Part shown: positions 59,913-64,000 of the stretch, in pieces
Numbering within the stretch: the stretch's first letter is position 1
How the letters are laid out: every line of letters starts with the position of its first letter
Assembly: GCA_030063045.1 (NCBI GenBank)
Contig: JAQSEB010000053.1
Coordinates: 1 to 64,000 of the forward strand
Direction: 5' to 3'
DNA length: 64,000 bases
Source of the DNA: Pratylenchus scribneri
Taxonomy: Eukaryota > Nematoda > Chromadorea > Rhabditida > Pratylenchidae
Made by a program: the position numbers and the translations under genes
The notes under the pieces: generated by a model
What the model was told of the DNA's origin: nothing
Database searches by the model: none
The model's input: only the letters and a program-made list of their open reading frames with translations

Positions 59913-60389
59913 CTAAATGCTAAGTGTTGTGGGAATAATCAAATGCCGAACAAAAAATTTTACCAACATATCCGCCATTGCACGCGTTCGCCAAAAGGTT
60001 TGCATAATTTGGGGGAATGATTGCCCCTGGGCACGACAAACCAAAAAATAGATGCAGTAATGTCCACATGTGTCTTCCAAATTTGCTTGAATTTGCCTAT
60101 TATTGACTTTGACCGATTGGAATGTGCTCAAATATTTTTGGAAATTTGCATTAGGCGGTTCACCAAGTGAGCAAAAATATTCGGCGCTATGAGGATTTTG
60201 AACCCAAATGGAAACCCAATGTTGGCCTTTTCGATAGTGCGGATCGGTGTTTGCCACAAAACAATGGGGATATTTTTTCGAGTGCGGTAAATTATCGGCA
60301 GCAAAAACTCCCAAAAAATATTGGCGTGTGTGATGATTTGAGTGTAAAATCCGCTCAAGTTGTTTTCCATTCATGCCCTCCATAATCAT
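59913..60389 (-). CDS. Adenain-type cysteine protease
   Basis: 158 codons from ATG 60389. It matches the adenovirus-type (C5-like) maturation protease found in Polintons. It has GQHWVSIWV with His57, a strand AEYFCSLGEPP, a Gln near 99-101 and the nucleophile in DTCGHYCIYFL (Cys108). Such proteases cut capsid precursors during particle maturation. Odd point: the acidic residue of the family's F(D/E)xxG motif is replaced by Cys73, leaving Glu70 as the nearest acid, so the catalytic set is not canonical. The ATG starts 3 bases after the major capsid stop, so the two are probably on one transcript. Length is slightly under the usual 200 of adenoviral enzymes but normal for Polintons. Confidence 0.85.
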   Translation of the reverse strand: MIMEGMNGKQLERILHSNHHTRQYFLGVFAADNLPHSKKYPHCFVANTDPHYRKGQHWVSIWVQNPHSAEYFCSLGEPPNANFQKYLSTFQSVKVNNRQIQANLEDTCGHYCIYFLVCRAQGQSFPQIMQTFWRTRAMADMLVKFFVRHLIIPTTLSI

Positions 60390-60392
60390 CTC

Positions 60393-61769
60393 TTAAAATA
60401 CACTATTATCTGAGCTGAGTACACGTGCCGAATCGATTGAGAGAATGGAATCAAACTCTCCAATTACCAGCATTTCCATCGAATCCTTTATAGCCTCCTT
60501 AAAATGTAGCTTTATGCACGTGGTCCCGTTGCGAATGATCTCGAAATTTTGACCATAGTCTTCCAGTGTGCTTTGCATCGGGATCACATAGAAGCACCAA
60601 CCATTCAAAAATCGTTGTAAGTTGATGGACATTGTCCGGTCGCCTTCGTCCATTCCTAAACCGGCATACATATCGATAAATGTGCGCAAATAGCGATTGT
60701 TGTCAAAATCGAGGGCATATGGCGTAGCGGGATAGCTATTTCCATTTGCCTCCACACTAAGTGAGCGCAAATTTGCATGAACAAATTCGAAAGGCGACTT
60801 CTTCTTGTTCCCGGAAAAAGCATCTGCCGCAGTGAATGCAATGATTATACGACGGGGTAGAATGTTAACAAAAATGTTATGGGCCAAATCTATTCTGCCC
60901 TTATCCAAATACACATTACGGCACTCAATTCGGCGCATTGGGAATTTGGCTGGTGAGGTTTCCATTTGTTTTGCGATTGCATTTTGCAACGATTGAGTCA
61001 AATCCACACAAGCTACAAAAAGCTGAACATCATGCACCTTTATCCGATATTCTTGTGCATTTTGGTGTGTGGTATCTGCAGCTTGACCTACACCCTTTAT
61101 CACATATTCAGGTGTGAGGAGTAGAAAATCATCAGAATTCCGATGAATTGTGAAAATCAAATCCGCATTGTTCAGCATCAACTTATTCTGCTTGGCCAAA
61201 TCAAAATTGAGTTTGACCATGGTTTCGCACAATTGTCCATTTGTGAATCGTTTCGCCCGTTTCCGGAATCCTGAGCCATTAAAATGGTTTTGCGGTGAGT
61301 CGTCTAGGGCATAGCAATTTGCTTCGTACAGCCCATTGCGCACCTCATGCGAGAGACCCAACTCTTGTAGAATGTAGGCCCTATAGGCATAGAGCGGACC
61401 CGAATCGAAGCATTCCGTTCCATTGATGCTCAGCTTCAGCGATTTCACAAAACTATGGCCCAAATTATTGATCACTCCGGCGTGCTTATCATCTTCTACC
61501 GTATCCGAAATGCTAACCCAATTACCGGCAGACTTTTTTTGTAATGATAGACCCAGATAAAGGTAAGTGCGACCCAAATCAATAAACTGGTTATCGGCAA
61601 ACAGTCGGAAAGTGTACGGGCCCTCTTGGGAAAGGGCAGCAATTGGAAGGAGTTGCCTAATTGTGGTTTTGTTTACTGCCACATTTGTGGCTGGAAGCTC
61701 GAAAAAATTTATCAGGCCAACATCCACACCTTCGCTACTTTCAGAATCAATTTTTTTGAGGGTAGTCAT
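60393..61769 (-). CDS. Polinton major capsid protein (double jelly roll)
   Basis: 458 codons from ATG 61769, intact and intronless. The pattern is that of Polinton hexon-type capsid proteins. It has an N-terminal INFFELPATNVAV, a jelly-roll stretch with NNLGHSFVKSLKLSINGTE, then YAYRAYILQELGLSHE, an R-rich turn, a dimer-like FDLAKQNKLMLNNADLIFTI with HRNSDDFLL, and a second jelly roll toward the C terminus. Trimers of such proteins build icosahedral shells, so the element could form particles. It sits between the small basic protein (79-bp gap) and the protease (3-bp gap). A TATATAAG element lies 53 bases upstream. Length is close to the family norm. Confidence 0.88.
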   Translation of the reverse strand: MTTLKKIDSESSEGVDVGLINFFELPATNVAVNKTTIRQLLPIAALSQEGPYTFRLFADNQFIDLGRTYLYLGLSLQKKSAGNWVSISDTVEDDKHAGVINNLGHSFVKSLKLSINGTECFDSGPLYAYRAYILQELGLSHEVRNGLYEANCYALDDSPQNHFNGSGFRKRAKRFTNGQLCETMVKLNFDLAKQNKLMLNNADLIFTIHRNSDDFLLLTPEYVIKGVGQAADTTHQNAQEYRIKVHDVQLFVACVDLTQSLQNAIAKQMETSPAKFPMRRIECRNVYLDKGRIDLAHNIFVNILPRRIIIAFTAADAFSGNKKKSPFEFVHANLRSLSVEANGNSYPATPYALDFDNNRYLRTFIDMYAGLGMDEGDRTMSINLQRFLNGWCFYVIPMQSTLEDYGQNFEIIRNGTTCIKLHFKEAIKDSMEMLVIGEFDSILSIDSARVLSSDNSVF

Positions 61770-61822
61770 TTTTGCAATTTAAAAAAAAATGAAAATGTTA
61801 GACAATAAACTCATTTTTTGTC

Positions 61823-61830
61823 CTTATATA
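61823..61830 (-). promoter_or_regulatory. TATATAAG element before the major capsid gene
   Basis: Minus-strand CTATATAAGG lies 53 bases before ATG 61769 and within 26 bases after the stop of the small basic protein gene. Confidence 0.6.
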
Positions 61831-61848
61831 GACAAGCGAGCTGTCAGA

Positions 61849-62292
61849 TCAAAAATATGGGGACAATTGATCGAATCGTCGTCTATTTTGCCTTATCATT
61901 GCCAGCTTTTTTAAAGTAGTCGATCCTTTTGGGCGACCTCTTTGTTTTTTCACTGTTGCTCCTTTTCCACATTGCTGGAATTTACCGGCAATGTTGGCCA
62001 ATCCTTGTTTGGAATGTTCCATCAGCGCTTCCTTTACATTTTTGCCCTGAGAAATGTCGCTAAGCGCTTTTGTGCCTGCAGCCAAACCCTCCTCTCCAAT
62101 AGTGGAGACAATATTTTTGGCAATTGGCATCAGGAAGCGACCAATCGCACCCAATACCCCAGTACCCCTTTGATACCGGATACCCTGAAAATATCGCTGC
62201 TGTTGGGAGGCCAATGCTGGACCTCGACCCTCTTGGGCCGCCACCATTCCTAACCAGTTCAAATTGTCTGGATCAATGAAAACATGCGTCAT
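61849..62292 (-). CDS. Small basic structural protein of the Polinton
   Basis: 147 codons from ATG 62292. Residues about 44-90 read GVLGAIGRFLMPIAKNIVST and EEGLAAGTKALSDISQGKNV, an amphipathic Gly/Ala-rich pattern seen in a conserved small protein of many Polintons. The C-terminal part is strongly basic with an AT-hook-like KKQRGRPKG (about 115-123). Known Polinton counterparts lack a proven function. Comparison to adenoviral core or cement proteins (pVI/pX) is an analogy, while DNA binding is suggested by the basic tail. It begins 12 bases after the minor capsid stop. Confidence 0.7.
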   Translation of the reverse strand: MTHVFIDPDNLNWLGMVAAQEGRGPALASQQQRYFQGIRYQRGTGVLGAIGRFLMPIAKNIVSTIGEEGLAAGTKALSDISQGKNVKEALMEHSKQGLANIAGKFQQCGKGATVKKQRGRPKGSTTLKKLAMIRQNRRRFDQLSPYF

Positions 62293-62304
62293 TCTAATTG
62301 TTGT

Positions 62305-64000
62305 TCACATGAAAAGTGATCTTTTGAAATGCAATGTGACGAGGGTATTTCCCCACGCAAATTTTACCAATTTTCCTGTTGCTGAACGAATTTCAATTGT
62401 AATTTCAGAAATGCGTTTATTCTGCAATCGGTAGTGATATTCTGAGCTATATATAGCCTCTTGGACTTGACCCGGCTCGCCAATTACGTTAACCACCCGC
62501 AAAAGTGGCGCCTTCTCATTGCCTACGATTGATTGTTCCACAATTGGACTGTACACATACAATTGTTTGATTCCACCCGATAGGGTGGGCATAAATTGAG
62601 CGTAAAATCCACTCATTACAAACAATTGATTACTGTATCCCAGCGCATAGGCTAGCTCGGGTGAGAGTTCCACATGTTGGATACGGTCCTCAAAAAATGC
62701 AATAAATTTTTGCATTATGTCATCAAATCGGAAAATGACCTTTGCATTTGGGTCAGTATGAAACAATTTGCGTATATCCGCAAATCGGTCCTCTTCTATT
62801 GGCTTTTTGAATTGGGCCAATGCTATAGGTGGTTCGGGTTGTGATTGTTGATCTTCGGAAAATTTGAGTAATTCCCGTTGCTGCTGCTGCTGTAATTTTG
62901 CCAATTGCTGCTGGATTCGTTCGTCTTCTTCAATTTGTACCAATTGTTTTTGCTGTTGCTGTTGCTGCTTTTTACGTTGTTGCTGCAATTCAGTGACTTG
63001 ATCCTTTATGGATTGCTTCTCGTCAATTGGTTCCAATTTTCTATCACCACCACCACCACCAGTTGGTTGCTGACCAATCGCAATAGGTGATTCTTGTCTC
63101 TTGGGCATTGATTGGAGTATGGTTTGGACCTCTCCACTCAAATTTTTCAATTGCTCAAATGTTGCTGTTCCATTTTGGAGGGTTTCATTCGAGTCTGCCA
63201 GAATCTTTTTTGCTTTGTCTGCCCCACGTCTTGCAGCTGGTAAATCTTTTGCTTCAACCTCTCGCAAAGTTTCATCTTTTGCCTTTTGTGTAGCGTCACG
63301 ATGGGCATAGAGTGTCAGGCCTAGGGATTGTAGCTTGGCCAATTCCTCACGGATTTTTTTAATTTTTTCATTCAATTGTGCAGCAGTGTTTTCTCCCATT
63401 CGCTTCTCGGCTAATTGCAAATTGATTTTGTCAAGCGCGTTTGTTGCTTTTGTGATGAATTCCAGCATTTTTTGATAGTTTTTCCCAGTGTCTCGCAAAG
63501 CTCTTTCTGCTGCACCTTTTGCCATTTTAAGTTTTTCAACTTTTTCCCGTTCCACTCTGGCCTGTATATCAGCCGTTTCCTGGATTGGAGTCAAAGTTTG
63601 CTGCTGTTGTGGAATTTGTTGTTGATTGGCTTGCTTTATTGCGGCCACCTTTGCCACAATTTCGGGGTTTTCTTGAATTTGAGTGAGTTGTTGTTGCTGT
63701 TGGGTTTCTGCCGCAGATCTTCTCATTCTAGTTGGATTATTATTGTTGGTGGTGGTGGTTTCTGTATAGCCCAAAGAGGTTGTGCCCTTCTCTGCGGAGC
63801 GGCGCGTAAAATACTGATGAATAAGGGCATTTATGTTCTGTTCCATCTCTTTGATTGTATGGAAATTCAGAGAGGGTATCATAATTTTTTCCGATTGTTG
63901 CTTATCCTCCGGGTCCAAATAACTGACAATGATATATTGCTCATCCTCAGCACCGAGTGTAGCAAATGAGATTGGATAAATGATTGAGGAAAGCGATACG
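62305..64000 (-). CDS. Penton-like minor capsid protein with coiled-coil insert, open at window edge
   Basis: The frame runs from the stop at 62305 to base 64000 without a stop, so the start lies beyond the window. The 5'-most residues include SSIIYPISF, like the yP.s strand near the N terminus of Polinton penton proteins. The C-terminal 140 residues contain IQHVELSPELAYALGY, LYVYSPIVEQSIVGNEKAPL and a final beta segment ending HFKRSLFM, the conserved jelly-roll part. Between them, about 330 residues are Gln/Lys/Glu-rich with coiled-coil heptads (ERALRDTGKNYQKMLEFITK and similar) and poly-Q tracts. In related elements this protein forms the five-fold vertices. The insert would project as a fibre or spike, though that is an inference. 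Confidence 0.8.
   Translation of the reverse strand, partial: VSLSSIIYPISFATLGAEDEQYIIVSYLDPEDKQQSEKIMIPSLNFHTIKEMEQNINALIHQYFTRRSAEKGTTSLGYTETTTTNNNNPTRMRRSAAETQQQQQLTQIQENPEIVAKVAAIKQANQQQIPQQQQTLTPIQETADIQARVEREKVEKLKMAKGAAERALRDTGKNYQKMLEFITKATNALDKINLQLAEKRMGENTAAQLNEKIKKIREELAKLQSLGLTLYAHRDATQKAKDETLREVEAKDLPAARRGADKAKKILADSNETLQNGTATFEQLKNLSGEVQTILQSMPKRQESPIAIGQQPTGGGGGDRKLEPIDEKQSIKDQVTELQQQRKKQQQQQQKQLVQIEEDERIQQQLAKLQQQQQRELLKFSEDQQSQPEPPIALAQFKKPIEEDRFADIRKLFHTDPNAKVIFRFDDIMQKFIAFFEDRIQHVELSPELAYALGYSNQLFVMSGFYAQFMPTLSGGIKQLYVYSPIVEQSIVGNEKAPLLRVVNVIGEPGQVQEAIYSSEYHYRLQNKRISEITIEIRSATGKLVKFAWGNTLVTLHFKRSLFM

Larger units (their letters stand above)
51369..64000. mobile_element. 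Polinton/Maverick virus-like transposon, right end outside window
   Basis: The gene set defines it: protein-primed family B DNA polymerase, adenain-type protease, double-jelly-roll major capsid protein, penton-like minor capsid protein and a small basic structural protein. Two genes run rightward (51369-57362) and converge with a leftward block (64000-57551). No retroviral-type integrase or FtsK/HerA ATPase is seen, and no terminal inverted repeat was identified. Since the minor capsid frame is still open at base 64000, the element continues. The left end lies somewhere between the Helitron and 51369. Confidence 0.85.

Overview
The window looks like nuclear DNA of an AT-rich nematode. A receptor-type guanylyl cyclase with a kinase-homology domain, two tandem ionotropic-receptor-like genes, a galectin-like gene and many short GT-AG introns with a T-rich AG acceptor all fit a nematode. 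At least four introns read best as GC-AG, a class reported as enriched in cyst nematodes, so a clade IV (tylenchid) worm is plausible, but the species cannot be fixed from the sequence. No prokaryotic genes are present.

Layout, left to right. 290-1445 (-): galectin-like gene. 2155-3385: satellite with a 480-bp higher-order repeat. 3698-10090 (+): ionotropic-receptor-like gene A. 12090-14824 (+): small C2H2 zinc-finger/AT-hook protein. 15060-15460: last-exon relic of a third receptor paralog, which runs into a 33-bp minisatellite. 16458-21692 (+): receptor-like gene B, with an atypical tRNA-Leu-like gene in one intron. 21721-32358 (-): about 29-exon receptor guanylyl cyclase, tail to tail with gene B and only 28 bp from it. 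34298-36413 (-): small three-exon gene of unknown function. 36.4-43.8 kb: no convincing genes, only foldbacks and purine-rich duplicated units. 43.8-48.4 kb: Helitron with an intact 1239-codon Rep/helicase on the minus strand. 48.4-51.3 kb: short tandem repeats and a tRNA-like (SINE-like) unit.

From about 51.4 kb to the right edge lies a Polinton/Maverick, a virus-like DNA transposon. On the plus strand it has a small CxxC protein and an intron-rich protein-primed family B DNA polymerase. Facing them on the minus strand is a capsid block: penton-like minor capsid protein (open at the window edge), a small basic protein, the double-jelly-roll major capsid protein and an adenain-type protease. 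Beyond it are a signal-peptide/transmembrane glycoprotein, an unknown ORF, and a small protein that carries only a PAZ domain (the small-RNA 3'-end-binding fold of Argonautes). The integrase and packaging ATPase expected for a Polinton are not seen and may lie beyond base 64000.

The most interesting part is the 57.5-60 kb accessory module. It combines a PAZ-only protein whose start codon overlaps the upstream stop (ATGA), a type I membrane glycoprotein, and a shared TATATAAG element upstream of three minus-strand genes. The polymerase also has two splice-site anomalies next to conserved catalytic motifs, so the element may be decaying or use unusual splicing.
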